In this document: positions 7,352 to 14,137 of the stretch, piece after piece
How the letters are laid out: each line of letters opens with the position of its first letter
Numbering within the stretch: position 1 is the first letter of the stretch
From: a virus
DNA length: 26,066 bases
Strand: one strand, 5' to 3'
Virus record (IMG/VR): IMGVR_UViG_3300014838_000072
Location: 1-26,066 of that record
The notes under the pieces: model-generated
The model's database searches: none
What the model saw: the letters and a program-made list of their open reading frames with translations, nothing else
Told to the model about the DNA's origin: nothing
Position numbers and translations under genes: made by a program

Positions 7352-7885
7352 ATGTCTGCTAGTGAAATCGCTCTCGCCTTGGTCCGCGAAGGCCAAACGG
7401 CTCGTTTCGAGAAATTTTTCGGAGAACCAGTCCCACTGACCGAGGCGCTCGCGCTTGATTTTGCACGTAAGCATGCACAGGACTTTCGCTTTGGCTGGGA
7501 GGTGCAGGACTTTGACTTTGGCTGGGGGGCGCAGCATCTGCTTTCGCCCTCCGCCCGCGCCGCATACCGCGCCACCTTCGCCTCCGCCGACGCTGCATTC
7601 GATGCCGCCGTGGTCTCCGCTAACGCCGAGTACAGTGCCACCTTCGCCTCCGTCGACGCTGCATTCGCTGCCGCCATGGTCTCCGCTAACGCCTCGTACC
7701 GTGCCCCCTTCGCCTCCGCCGACGCTGCATTCGATGCCGCCATGCTTCCCATCCGCGCCGCGTACCGTGCCACCTTCGCCTCCGCCGACGCTGCATTCGC
7801 TGCCGCCATGGTCTCCGCCCACGCCGTGCATGACGCTGCTAAGGTAGTGGCTTTTGCCCGTGCTTATTGCTGGTCTGCCCCATAG
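7352..7885 (+). CDS. Ala-rich hendecad-repeat protein 2
   Basis: 177 residues in two parts. Residues 1-64 form an N-terminal domain with FFGEPVPLTEAL, LDFARKHAQDF and two DFxFGW boxes (44-49 and 53-58, a small internal duplication). Residues 65-164 are perfect 11-residue repeats with an aromatic residue at position 7, alternating two types: ASADAAFDAAM and VSANASYRAPF. The alternation makes a 22-residue, 66-bp super-repeat. The pattern suggests a long amphipathic helix or right-handed coiled coil. No known family recognised; not DNA-binding in character, as Lys/Arg are few. Strong AAGGAGA RBS. It is followed by a paralogue with the same domain order. Function unknown. Confidence 0.7.
   Translation: MSASEIALALVREGQTARFEKFFGEPVPLTEALALDFARKHAQDFRFGWEVQDFDFGWGAQHLLSPSARAAYRATFASADAAFDAAVVSANAEYSATFASVDAAFAAAMVSANASYRAPFASADAAFDAAMLPIRAAYRATFASADAAFAAAMVSAHAVHDAAKVVAFARAYCWSAP
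7571..7834 (+). repeat. Four tandem 66-bp coding repeats
   Basis: Units begin at 7571, 7637, 7703 and 7769, each starting G(C)CACCTTCGCCTCC or a close variant and encoding 22 residues (two hendecads). All are in frame within the Ala-rich protein 2 gene. The units differ by point changes, showing recent expansion of an array capable of slippage. Confidence 0.8.
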
Positions 7886-7930
7886 CGGGCTGTCGCACGA
7901 CTAGACTTTCTGCAGCCCCATAACTCAACA

Positions 7931-7950
7931 CAGCAAGGAGAATTCGTCAC
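7931..7950 (+). promoter_or_regulatory. Duplicated leader with strong RBS, copy 2
   Basis: Identical in 19 of 20 positions to 7332-7351; contains AAGGAG at ideal distance from the ATG at 7951. Confidence 0.7.
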
Positions 7951-8388
7951 ATGCCCTCCCAGATCACTCTGACCCAGCTTCGCAAAGCCGGCGCCGACAA
8001 AAGACAAACGGATCTTTTTAAGGAGCTGTTCGGAGAATCAGTCACACTGACTCTAGACCTTGCGCGCAAGCATGCTCAGGACTTCGATTTCGGCTGGATA
8101 GCGGGGAATCTGCTTGTTTCGCCCTCCGCCCGCGCCGTTTTCGATGCCGCCATAGTCTCTGCCGTCGCCGCATACAAGATAGCTATGGTCTCCGCTAGCG
8201 CCTCATATGATGCCGCCATGAACTTCGCCATCGCTGCATACCGCACCGCCACAATCTCCGCCAACGTCACATACAATACTGCCATGGCCTCCGCTAGCGC
8301 CGCGCACCTGGTCGATGTAGCCTCCGCCCGCGCCGCATACAATGCCGCTGTGGCAGTGGCTTTTGCCTGCGCCTATTTGTCCGAATAA
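7951..8388 (+). CDS. Ala-rich hendecad-repeat protein 3
   Basis: 145 residues, a paralogue of protein 2. The N-terminal domain (1-56) has LFGESVTL, LDLARKHAQDFDFGW and LLVSPSARA. From 58 to 134 it is built of 11-residue units with Tyr or Phe at position 7 in most, for example VSAVAAYKIAM and VSASASYDAAM; the DNA repeat is more degenerate than in protein 2. The C-terminus AVAFACAYLSE resembles the end of protein 2 (VVAFARAYCWS). The start is supported by the duplicated RBS leader. It is the last gene of the + strand block, ending 51 bases before the convergent - strand block. Function unknown. Confidence 0.7.
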   Translation: MPSQITLTQLRKAGADKRQTDLFKELFGESVTLTLDLARKHAQDFDFGWIAGNLLVSPSARAVFDAAIVSAVAAYKIAMVSASASYDAAMNFAIAAYRTATISANVTYNTAMASASAAHLVDVASARAAYNAAVAVAFACAYLSE

Positions 8389-8439
8389 CCACCTCCCGCC
8401 GCGCACTTACCCGGATAGAAACCAAGGATAGCACGCATC

Positions 8440-8751
8440 TCAGTACCTCACTGCCACGAAGGCGTGCCCGGCCGTCGCCGCTACTGCCGATACCGCAGTG
8501 GAGATCGGCCCTGATACCCGGTAGGAGCCGCCCGGCTGGAGCGGAAATGACGTGGCAGAGCCGGCTACCGCAGTGGTCACGATATCGATGTAGAGCGTTT
8601 CCGTGGCCGTTGGCGGGTTGGCGATGTCGGCCACGTTTGCGATGCTGTTGGCGGGAAACACCACCACGGCGGTTCCCCCGGTCACGATGGAGGTAGCGGC
8701 GCCGACAACTGGTGTGCTTCGGACTGCGAAGGGTGGTGAAAGAGCGGACAT
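8440..8751 (-). CDS. Small Ala/Val-rich hypothetical protein, possible virion component
   Basis: 103 residues. Composition and pattern (alternating Val/Thr/Ile, ETLYIDIVTTAV, LQPGGSYRVSGPISTAVSAVA, GHAFVAVRY) suggest a small beta-sandwich like those of minor phage virion or decoration proteins, but I do not recognise a family. No signal peptide or membrane segment. A TAGGAG RBS lies about 9 bases before the ATG. It is the last gene of the late block; the 51-base gap to the convergent Ala-rich gene has no obvious hairpin terminator. Confidence 0.6.
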   Translation of the reverse strand: MSALSPPFAVRSTPVVGAATSIVTGGTAVVVFPANSIANVADIANPPTATETLYIDIVTTAVAGSATSFPLQPGGSYRVSGPISTAVSAVAATAGHAFVAVRY

Positions 8752-8832
8752 GAAGATGGGCTCCTACTTGGTCTTTTTGGCGGGTTTCGCCGGCATCTGC
8801 TGCTGCGCCACCGTCGAGGGACAGGATGCGCG

Positions 8833-9582
8833 TCATGCCGTGATCGCCAGCAACGCGGCGTCAAGACCGACCAGATCGAGCTGCGCGGGCGATACGGCGG
8901 TGGTGTTCAGCCAGTCGCGGTCGAGCAACACGTAGGCTTCTTCGCAATAACGCTTCCAGAACGCCCAGGTCATGCGCTGCACTGTGCCCCAGGTGATGCA
9001 GGCGATCCCGGCATCGTCGTAGTCGGTCACCCACACGGCATGGCCGCCCCAGGTTCCAGGCTCGCTACCAATATCCCATACCGGCTGGTTCTGCGCGCTG
9101 TCGGGCAGCAGCAACCCGACGTAGAGGCCACCGAAATGGTAGATCGCCTCGCGTACTTCGGCATCATTGGCCGGCTGCACGGCTGCCCACCGGGTGACGT
9201 CCTCGCCTTGCCGCCCGATATCCCAGCCGTGCTGCGACCACATGCCGAGCACGTCGGTCTCGACAGCGCCCATGTCCGTCTCGGGCTTGCCCAACTGGTA
9301 GCCGGACACGGCGCTGTAGCGGGCCTCCACGACCGGATCGGACATGCACCAGGGCGCTCCGTTGGCCGCGGTCCAAGTCAGGATGGCATTCGCCGCGGCG
9401 GCAATGGTGCAGTCGCCGATGCTATCGTTAAGGTGCATTCCCCATTCGGAAACGATGTCGCTACGCTTGCACGCCGGCGGTGGAGGCGGCAAGGCGCGCC
9501 GCCGGAAGTCAGCTAGTTTTGGCACAATGAGGTCGGGGTCGGGCGCCCGACGACCGAGCTTCACGAAACGATGATCAATCAC
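8833..9582 (-). CDS. Papain-like (C1/C39-like) cysteine peptidase-fold protein
   Basis: 249 residues. NDSIGDCTIAAAANAI (52-67) resembles the papain active-site helix with C58 as nucleophile. GGHAVWVTDYDD (179-190) supplies H181, and ITWGTVQRMTW (196-206) takes the place of the NSWG motif, with the usual Asn replaced. The order Cys, His, WG, then EAYVLL is that of the C1/C39 peptidase fold. It starts with GTG at 9582 behind a clear GGAGGG RBS. The N-terminal RRRALPPPPPACKRSD looks like a linker. No signal peptide. Its position in a cassette with membrane proteins and a lipoprotein allows a lysis role, but family members are common uncharacterised prophage proteins; a processing or host-takeover role is equally possible. 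The stop is TGA followed by C and the frame stays open for 22 codons beyond it. Confidence 0.65.
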   Translation of the reverse strand: MIDHRFVKLGRRAPDPDLIVPKLADFRRRALPPPPPACKRSDIVSEWGMHLNDSIGDCTIAAAANAILTWTAANGAPWCMSDPVVEARYSAVSGYQLGKPETDMGAVETDVLGMWSQHGWDIGRQGEDVTRWAAVQPANDAEVREAIYHFGGLYVGLLLPDSAQNQPVWDIGSEPGTWGGHAVWVTDYDDAGIACITWGTVQRMTWAFWKRYCEEAYVLLDRDWLNTTAVSPAQLDLVGLDAALLAITA

Positions 9583-9594
9583 AGGGTGCCCTCC

Positions 9595-10020
9595 TTACTC
9601 CACGATCTGCCAGTCGTCGGCGAGTATGTCACTCTGGCTGGCGATCCACGGCACCACCTTGCCGTCCACCGTCTTCATATCGATGTGTGGGCAGTAACTT
9701 ATCTCTGTGCCTTCGGGGTAGATGCCGAGCAACGGAGGTCGGTTCACCCTGAAAATGCTGCCAGGCACCAGGAACAGGAACATCCCCTTCCCGTTCCAGC
9801 CGGCGCGCGCGACGCGACACCCTTCCTTGAGGGCGACGACGGCGTGGCCGAACGACATCGCGTCGAGCGGCTGGTAGGCTGCCTCGAACACATCCTTGGG
9901 TGACCAGGAAATGTAACCATCAGCGTACTTGACCGCGTAGCCTGGTTGCGGATACGGACCGGCCTTACTGCTCCACCATGCGGTGACGCGTTTCGTGCCG
10001 TAATAGTCTTGGGTCATCAT
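9595..10020 (-). CDS. Tad2-like (DUF2829) anti-Thoeris protein with N-terminal fused module
   Basis: 141 residues. Residues about 55-141 match the DUF2829/Tad2 family: MSFGHAVVALKEG, RAGWNGKGMFLFLVPGS, RVNRPPLLG, GTEISYCPHIDMKT, VPWIASQSDILADDW. Tad2 proteins bind and sequester the cyclic ADP-ribose-type signal (gcADPR) made by ThsB and so block Thoeris defence; this is known for other members. Residues 4-52 form a separate module (YGTKRVTAWW, GYAVKYADGYISWSPKDVFEAAYQP) that occurs on its own in many phage proteins. Two ATG codons begin the gene (10020, 10017) behind GGGGGA. It lies between the lipoprotein and papain-like genes in the late block. Whether the host encodes Thoeris is unknown, and DUF2829 members without tested activity are frequent. 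Confidence 0.82.
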   Translation of the reverse strand: MMTQDYYGTKRVTAWWSSKAGPYPQPGYAVKYADGYISWSPKDVFEAAYQPLDAMSFGHAVVALKEGCRVARAGWNGKGMFLFLVPGSIFRVNRPPLLGIYPEGTEISYCPHIDMKTVDGKVVPWIASQSDILADDWQIVE

Positions 10021-10029
10021 GTTCCCCCG

Positions 10030-10590
10030 TCACTTCTCTGCGTATGTAGCCAGAATCGCCTGTGCCTGCGCGACGCTGGTGATCTGCACCGGGGCCGCCG
10101 CGAGCAATCGAGTGCGCGTCTGCACCGTCGCGATCGATGCCGAAACGGCCGACGTGCCAAGGTAGGCAGTAACGAACGTTTCCAGCGTCGGCAGCAGAAA
10201 CGCGATGGCGGCAATGGCGGTGCTGAAGGGAGCCGGGATCAGGCCGGCGATCGGCGCCGAGTCTAGGATGCCGAGTACCGTGTTGATATAGCCCTCAACT
10301 TTCTGAACGATGCTGGCCCCCGAGGTGGCGGAGACGCCGGATACCAGCGCGCTGGCCACGCTGGCGGCATCGGAAAGGGCGGTCGCAATCGTGGATTGCG
10401 ACGCCGCCGGAATCAGACTCGGCGCGGCGGTCTCCACTTGCGCGAGCGCGCCCTTGGCACCAGTGATAATCGAGGACACCACAGCAATGATGCTATCCGG
10501 TGTCACCGTGACGGTGGTGTTGGCACATGCCGCGAGCGCGAGCGGCACCAGCAGCGTGGTGGCGAGCAGAGTGCGACGAGAGGTGTTCAT
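10030..10590 (-). CDS. Putative phage lipoprotein with Tat-like signal
   Basis: 186 residues. The N-terminus MNTSRRTLLATTLLVPLALAAC has a lipobox LAAC with C22 as the lipidated cysteine; Ala at +2 predicts outer-membrane sorting by the Lol rule. SRRTLL resembles a twin-arginine motif, so Tat export is possible. The mature part is Ala/Ser/Thr/Ile-rich with a hydrophobic stretch near 120-145 (APFSTAIAAIAFLLP). No known domain recognised. It is preceded 4 bases upstream by a small ORF, with an AAGGAC RBS. In a lysis-like cassette it could act as an outer-membrane spanin subunit or a superinfection-exclusion lipoprotein; neither can be demonstrated here. Confidence 0.65.
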   Translation of the reverse strand: MNTSRRTLLATTLLVPLALAACANTTVTVTPDSIIAVVSSIITGAKGALAQVETAAPSLIPAASQSTIATALSDAASVASALVSGVSATSGASIVQKVEGYINTVLGILDSAPIAGLIPAPFSTAIAAIAFLLPTLETFVTAYLGTSAVSASIATVQTRTRLLAAAPVQITSVAQAQAILATYAEK

Positions 10591-10593
10591 GGC

Positions 10594-10782
10594 TTAGTCC
10601 TTCATTTCGCGGATGATAATATCGCCCTGGTCCCAAACGTGCTCGGAGAGGCTGGCGCCAGGCGGCAGCTTTGCCAGCGGTACTTCCTTCTCGATGACTA
10701 AAGGCGTTGATCCGTGTAGACGCGCGACCCGCACCCAGTTAGGGCTGTTGGCATCGTTCATGATCGTGATTCTAGTTGTCAT
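10594..10782 (-). CDS. Small conserved-type phage protein
   Basis: 62 residues. ITIMNDANSPNWVRVARL at the start and LPPGASLSEHVWDQGDIIIREMK at the end give a small beta-rich protein. Similar short proteins with the ending S-x-xVWDxxxIxIRE accompany Tad2-like and virion accessory genes in other phages, to my recollection; no function is known to me. No membrane segment. It is 4 bases from each neighbour, so it is part of the same operon. Confidence 0.65.
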   Translation of the reverse strand: MTTRITIMNDANSPNWVRVARLHGSTPLVIEKEVPLAKLPPGASLSEHVWDQGDIIIREMKD

Positions 10783-10786
10783 TATT

Positions 10787-11200
10787 TTACCCCTTGATGG
10801 TTTCAGCGATCTTCGTCTGGCCGACGACGAGTTCAGTATGGTTTGCCGCCATCACCGCGTCGACGTGAGTATCGCGGGCAACCTGAGTCGTCTGCGTATT
10901 CTTGATAGCCTGAACATCGTGCGCAACAGCCGCAATGTCCGCCATTATTGCGGAGGCAGCGGCCCAATTCTTCGCCGCCACGGCGGCAATCATGTCGCTT
11001 GCCAGCTTGTTCACGTCCGCCTGGGTGGTCGGCGCCTCCGGCAGCACCATGGCGAGGGCACCACAGACCCCAGTTGCGATGCCCGCTGCCAACGTAGCGT
11101 TGCCGCTCACCAGATAAGTGACGGCGCCGGCGGCAGTGCCGACGAACAGACCGATACCGAGGATGCTCGATGGCTGCTGCACCCATGTTTTGAAACTCAT
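10787..11200 (-). CDS. Holin-like membrane protein with C-terminal helix
   Basis: 137 residues. After MSFKTWVQQPSS come two hydrophobic segments, about 13-31 (ILGIGLFVGTAAGAVTYLV) and 35-53 (ATLAAGIATGVCGALAMVL), separated by a short SGN turn. A hydrophilic, helical C-terminal half (VNKLASDMIAAVAAKNWAAASAIMAD) follows. Two N-terminal membrane helices with a soluble tail resemble class II holins. The RBS CAGGAG lies about 8 bases before the ATG. The gene is near a one-pass membrane protein and a lipoprotein, supporting a lysis or membrane-associated cassette. No sequence family was recognised, so holin is a topology-based inference. Confidence 0.55.
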   Translation of the reverse strand: MSFKTWVQQPSSILGIGLFVGTAAGAVTYLVSGNATLAAGIATGVCGALAMVLPEAPTTQADVNKLASDMIAAVAAKNWAAASAIMADIAAVAHDVQAIKNTQTTQVARDTHVDAVMAANHTELVVGQTKIAETIKG

Positions 11201-11301
11201 GCGTCATCTCCTGTTATTCCATCCGGTGTCAGGCTCATTTCACACTCCCACTTGTCTGTAGTTGCTGATTCGCGGCAGGGTCGCGTCCACATACATACAG
11301 C

Positions 11302-11637
11302 CTATCCGCCGTGGTTCGCGTCGGATCTCTTGCCCAGCGCCCCGACAAGGTTTTGCAGCGTGTTGTTCACGGCATCCAGCTTCGTGGACAACGCCGCGAT
11401 CTCGGATCGAGTTAGCTGTATATTGTCCGTCATAATTACGCGAATGTCTCCCTGCCGATCTTTAAGGTCCGATATCGCGTTACCCTGTGCCCCAAGCCAA
11501 TACACCCCGCCGACCAGCGAGAGAAGAAGCGTCACAATGACCGGAATCATCATCCTAGCGATATTTATGTCATATCGCTTTTGCTCCTCCCGCGCAGCGT
11601 TTATTTGAGATTTAGTTTCCCCGTTAGTCTCTAGCAT
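11302..11637 (-). CDS. One-pass membrane protein with coiled coil (lysis-cassette candidate)
   Basis: 111 residues. A charged N-terminal stretch (SQINAAREEQKRYDINIAR) is followed by one transmembrane segment at about 29-48 (MMIPVIVTLLLSLVGGVYWL), then a periplasmic or cytoplasmic helical region with heptad-like spacing (IAALSTKLDAVNNTLQNLVGAL). The layout resembles inner-membrane spanins or phage DUF-type accessory membrane proteins. A strong GGAGG RBS lies 7 bases before the ATG. About 100 bases separate it from the next gene (10787-11200), and I see no terminator or further ORF in that gap. Confidence 0.6.
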   Translation of the reverse strand: MLETNGETKSQINAAREEQKRYDINIARMMIPVIVTLLLSLVGGVYWLGAQGNAISDLKDRQGDIRVIMTDNIQLTRSEIAALSTKLDAVNNTLQNLVGALGKRSDANHGG

Positions 11638-11779
11638 CTAGATTCCTCCATGTCAAGTCTAATGTGCGCTCAGGTCATACTTATGTTCCAGCCGGATACC
11701 CAGAATTGTCGGCCACCACGTCGCCTTTCAACGGCGGCTTGCGTTGCCACTATTCCGCGTAACTCATGATAATCGGCGG

Positions 11780-11800
11780 GCACGAGATCGATGCTCGTGC
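11780..11800 (-). terminator. Hairpin directly after the tailspike stop codon
   Basis: GCACGAG (11780-11786) and CTCGTGC (11794-11800) form a 7-bp perfect stem around a 7-base loop. On the coding strand it begins at the base after the TAA stop of the tailspike gene. There is no U-run behind it, so it is at best a weak or rho-assisted terminator or a transcript-stabilising hairpin. The 163-base gap here (11638-11800) contains nothing else convincing. Confidence 0.35.
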
Positions 11801-14095
11801 TTACTTGAACTCCATCTGCCCGGACCCTGCGATCCAGTCGCAGGGGTTGCATCCCGACGCCCCCACAACGCCGATGTAGATGCCACCATGCGTCGTGTCG
11901 GCGCCCACAGTCGGGGTAGCAACACTAGCGAGCGCGCCAATATGTTTCAGTTCTGTAATGGTAGCCGCAACAAGCGGCGTCGTAGAGGCAGCATTGGCCC
12001 CTTGCCCAAGGACTAAACCAGTCACGCTCCATTCCGCAAAATCCGTAATGTTGGCGCGACTTTTCGCCATGATGACAAAAGGAGGAAAGGCCGTTATCTG
12101 TTGGGCTACCATGTTCATTACATTATTAGAGGATGCCGCGGCTCCGGTGCCCGTGAGCTGCGTCATTGTCGTGCCATCTGTCGTCGTGCCTATTAAATAC
12201 ATCGCGAAGCGGTTCATAGCGTCGCCAATGGACACGAATTGATTTCCAGCGTAGCACATCCCGAGAACATTATGATCATAGGCACGGTTGCCCCAACAAG
12301 CATTGTTTCCTGCGCCGACTGATACCTGGTTGCCGAAAGCAAATGAGTTAGTTCCGGATGCCGCTGAACTCGTGCCGCCGGATGCCGAGTTTGACCCGGC
12401 TTGAGTATTGCTGGTGCCCGAGATATTCCCCGAAGAGGATGCTGTAGAAATAGGAATATATGTGGTATCATTTGTCGGCGCCACCGTATAGGGAATTCTT
12501 GTCGTGACGCCAAATGCCGCCGTCGCCCAATATGTTGAACCGCATAGTGTGCCATCATCATAGGCTAAATAGTTTACTTGCCCCTGACCAACGAAGTAGT
12601 CACCGGTAAATCCCTCTCCACAGGTATTTGACAAGTAAATGTTCGGAAACATCCCCGCCTGTATTATGCTGTTATTGGTAAATCTAGCCCCGATAAAAGC
12701 CTGCGGAGACACGACTCCTTGACTCTGGATAAGAATGCCGAATTTTAGGTTGCTATCTATAGACCCCCCGATAAACGAGGATGCGTCCGATCCGGCGGGC
12801 GACATGCTAATGCCGATATAATTGTCAAACACCCTCGTGCTATCGAAGGTGTTTGCTGCTGTCGGCACGTTAACCCCTACCACAATTGCTTGAATAGTGC
12901 CGCCAGAGGTAAATGACCCGGCAAACTGGGAACCTGCCAGATCAATGTTATAGGTATCTACAACCGTGCCTTGCCATACGCCAACCGCATTTGGCACTCC
13001 ACCAGAATTGAGCACCAGAACTTGCGCCGCTGTCCCCGTCACGCCAAAGTTGTGCGCTTGAGTCGTGGTAACGCGGATCAATCCTGAGCCATTGTTGGCA
13101 ACGCCGGATATTCCGAACAGCGGCACCACTTCACCCCCAGACGTATAGGTGCCAGTGAAAGTCGAGCTGTTCTCAGTAAAGTGCGTGCCATCGATGACAG
13201 TAACGGTAGGCATGCCATTCGCTGCGGTTACACCGCCAACCTGCGATACCTCGGCCTGCATGCCCGTCGATAAGCCGTGCGACGTCGCGGTGGTGATCTC
13301 GATCAGGCCACCGCCGCTGGTGACATTCGAAACATTAGCGCCAAGAAGGGTCGAGCCCATGATCTGGCTACTGTTGAAAAACCAGTCACCAGAATTGAGA
13401 GTGACACCATTCCGGAATGGGTGGATCATATTAGATGAATTAAATTGGCCCGCGCTGCAATTTGTTCCGATCCACAGGTTGTCACGCCCTGCATTCTTAA
13501 GAACAACACGAGAAAAATTGAAAGACCCTGCGTATCCGGCCCCGCCATTGTTCGGGCACTGCACAACGTCACTGCCGTGATATTGCCCGTCGAATGTAAT
13601 ATCCTCAAAACTCGGTTCGGCCTGATCGCCGTATCCGGGGCTGCCGAGGATCGTGAGCAGCGGGCCGGTTGCCCCGGACGACAAGAGAAAACGGCTCAAA
13701 CCAGATCCAGCGCCTCGGAAGTGCCCAGCGAACTCAGTAGACTGAACGGTGTAGGTAAGCCCATCTACCTGATAGGTGCCGCTCGGAACAAAGCATGCGT
13801 GAGGCGTCCATGGCGCCAGCCCCTCGCAAGCGTTGATAAAATTCTGAGCCGCAACCTGGCTGTCCGTCGCTCCGGTCGGATCGGCGCCAAAGTCGTCAAT
13901 CAGGTTCAACTCACGGCTAACCCGAGCACCGAGCGAACTGGCCACGCTCGCACCGGTCGCAGTGACAAGCGCGCCAGAAGCCGTGGCGCCGTTGAGCGTC
14001 GTAGCTGGAATAAACGGCGCAGGCGCCAGCTGCGCCCACACAGTGCCAGCCGGCGCCAGAAGCCCAAGAACAAGAACGAGAAAAAGTTTGCGCAT
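11801..14095 (-). CDS. Tailspike 2: pectate-lyase-like beta-helix protein with signal peptide
   Basis: About 764 residues from the ATG at 14095. That start is chosen because GGAG lies 6 bases upstream; in-frame ATGs at 14098 and 14107 are alternatives. MRKLFLVLVLGLLAPAGTVWA is a typical Sec signal peptide. NLIDDFGADPTGATDSQVAAQNFINAC is the entry of the Pectate_lyase_3-type right-handed beta helix. Two tandem copies of a small beta domain (12881-13336; TTATSHGLSTG, NGMPTVTVIDGTHF and a diverged second copy) resemble the E1-FCCH-like domain of phage proteins. Repeats like GTNSFAFGNQVSVGAGNN resemble trimeric adhesin head repeats. The C-terminal module ADTTHGGIYIGVVGASG matches that of tailspike 1. 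Expected role: receptor binding and possibly polysaccharide cleavage; catalytic residues were not identified. Confidence 0.78.
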   Translation of the reverse strand: MRKLFLVLVLGLLAPAGTVWAQLAPAPFIPATTLNGATASGALVTATGASVASSLGARVSRELNLIDDFGADPTGATDSQVAAQNFINACEGLAPWTPHACFVPSGTYQVDGLTYTVQSTEFAGHFRGAGSGLSRFLLSSGATGPLLTILGSPGYGDQAEPSFEDITFDGQYHGSDVVQCPNNGGAGYAGSFNFSRVVLKNAGRDNLWIGTNCSAGQFNSSNMIHPFRNGVTLNSGDWFFNSSQIMGSTLLGANVSNVTSGGGLIEITTATSHGLSTGMQAEVSQVGGVTAANGMPTVTVIDGTHFTENSSTFTGTYTSGGEVVPLFGISGVANNGSGLIRVTTTQAHNFGVTGTAAQVLVLNSGGVPNAVGVWQGTVVDTYNIDLAGSQFAGSFTSGGTIQAIVVGVNVPTAANTFDSTRVFDNYIGISMSPAGSDASSFIGGSIDSNLKFGILIQSQGVVSPQAFIGARFTNNSIIQAGMFPNIYLSNTCGEGFTGDYFVGQGQVNYLAYDDGTLCGSTYWATAAFGVTTRIPYTVAPTNDTTYIPISTASSSGNISGTSNTQAGSNSASGGTSSAASGTNSFAFGNQVSVGAGNNACWGNRAYDHNVLGMCYAGNQFVSIGDAMNRFAMYLIGTTTDGTTMTQLTGTGAAASSNNVMNMVAQQITAFPPFVIMAKSRANITDFAEWSVTGLVLGQGANAASTTPLVAATITELKHIGALASVATPTVGADTTHGGIYIGVVGASGCNPCDWIAGSGQMEFK
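12881..13336 (-). other. Tandem E1-FCCH-like beta domains in tailspike 2
   Basis: Two consecutive domains of about 73-77 residues, each with a G-x-I-x-(I/V)-T-T-x-x-x-H-x-(L/F) start, a middle valine-rich strand and an end F-x-G-(T/S)-(Y/F)-T-S-G-G. The repeated ending TSGG is the clearest marker. They look like the small phage domain annotated as ubiquitin-activating E1 FCCH-like. Confidence 0.6.
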
Positions 14096-14137
14096 CATAA
14101 TCTCCATATTAGTCCATGTCGCGTATTCGCGTCCATT

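Noticed and set aside
7316-7831. Minus-strand frame with GDHGGSECSVDGGEGG repeats
   Set aside because: Shadow of the 66-bp coding repeats; the frame has no RBS and the + strand protein explains the repeat.
7571-7834. CRISPR-like array
   Set aside because: Repeats are contiguous, in frame and coding, without unique spacers.
7890-7921. Possible hairpin between Ala-rich genes 2 and 3
   Set aside because: Only six pairs over a loop of about 20 bases and no T-run.
8389-8439. Bidirectional terminator between the convergent blocks
   Set aside because: No stem of convincing length and no T-tract on either strand.
8294-8836. 180-codon minus-strand ORF starting with ATGA overlap at the papain-like stop
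   Set aside because: Arg/His-rich composition of a shadow frame; it covers the 8440-8751 gene, which has the better RBS and composition.
11670-11852. 60-codon minus-strand ORF after tailspike 2
   Set aside because: It overlaps the tailspike end and the hairpin at 11780-11800, has no RBS and a very Arg-rich composition; a 37-codon GTG start version remains possible but is unsupported.
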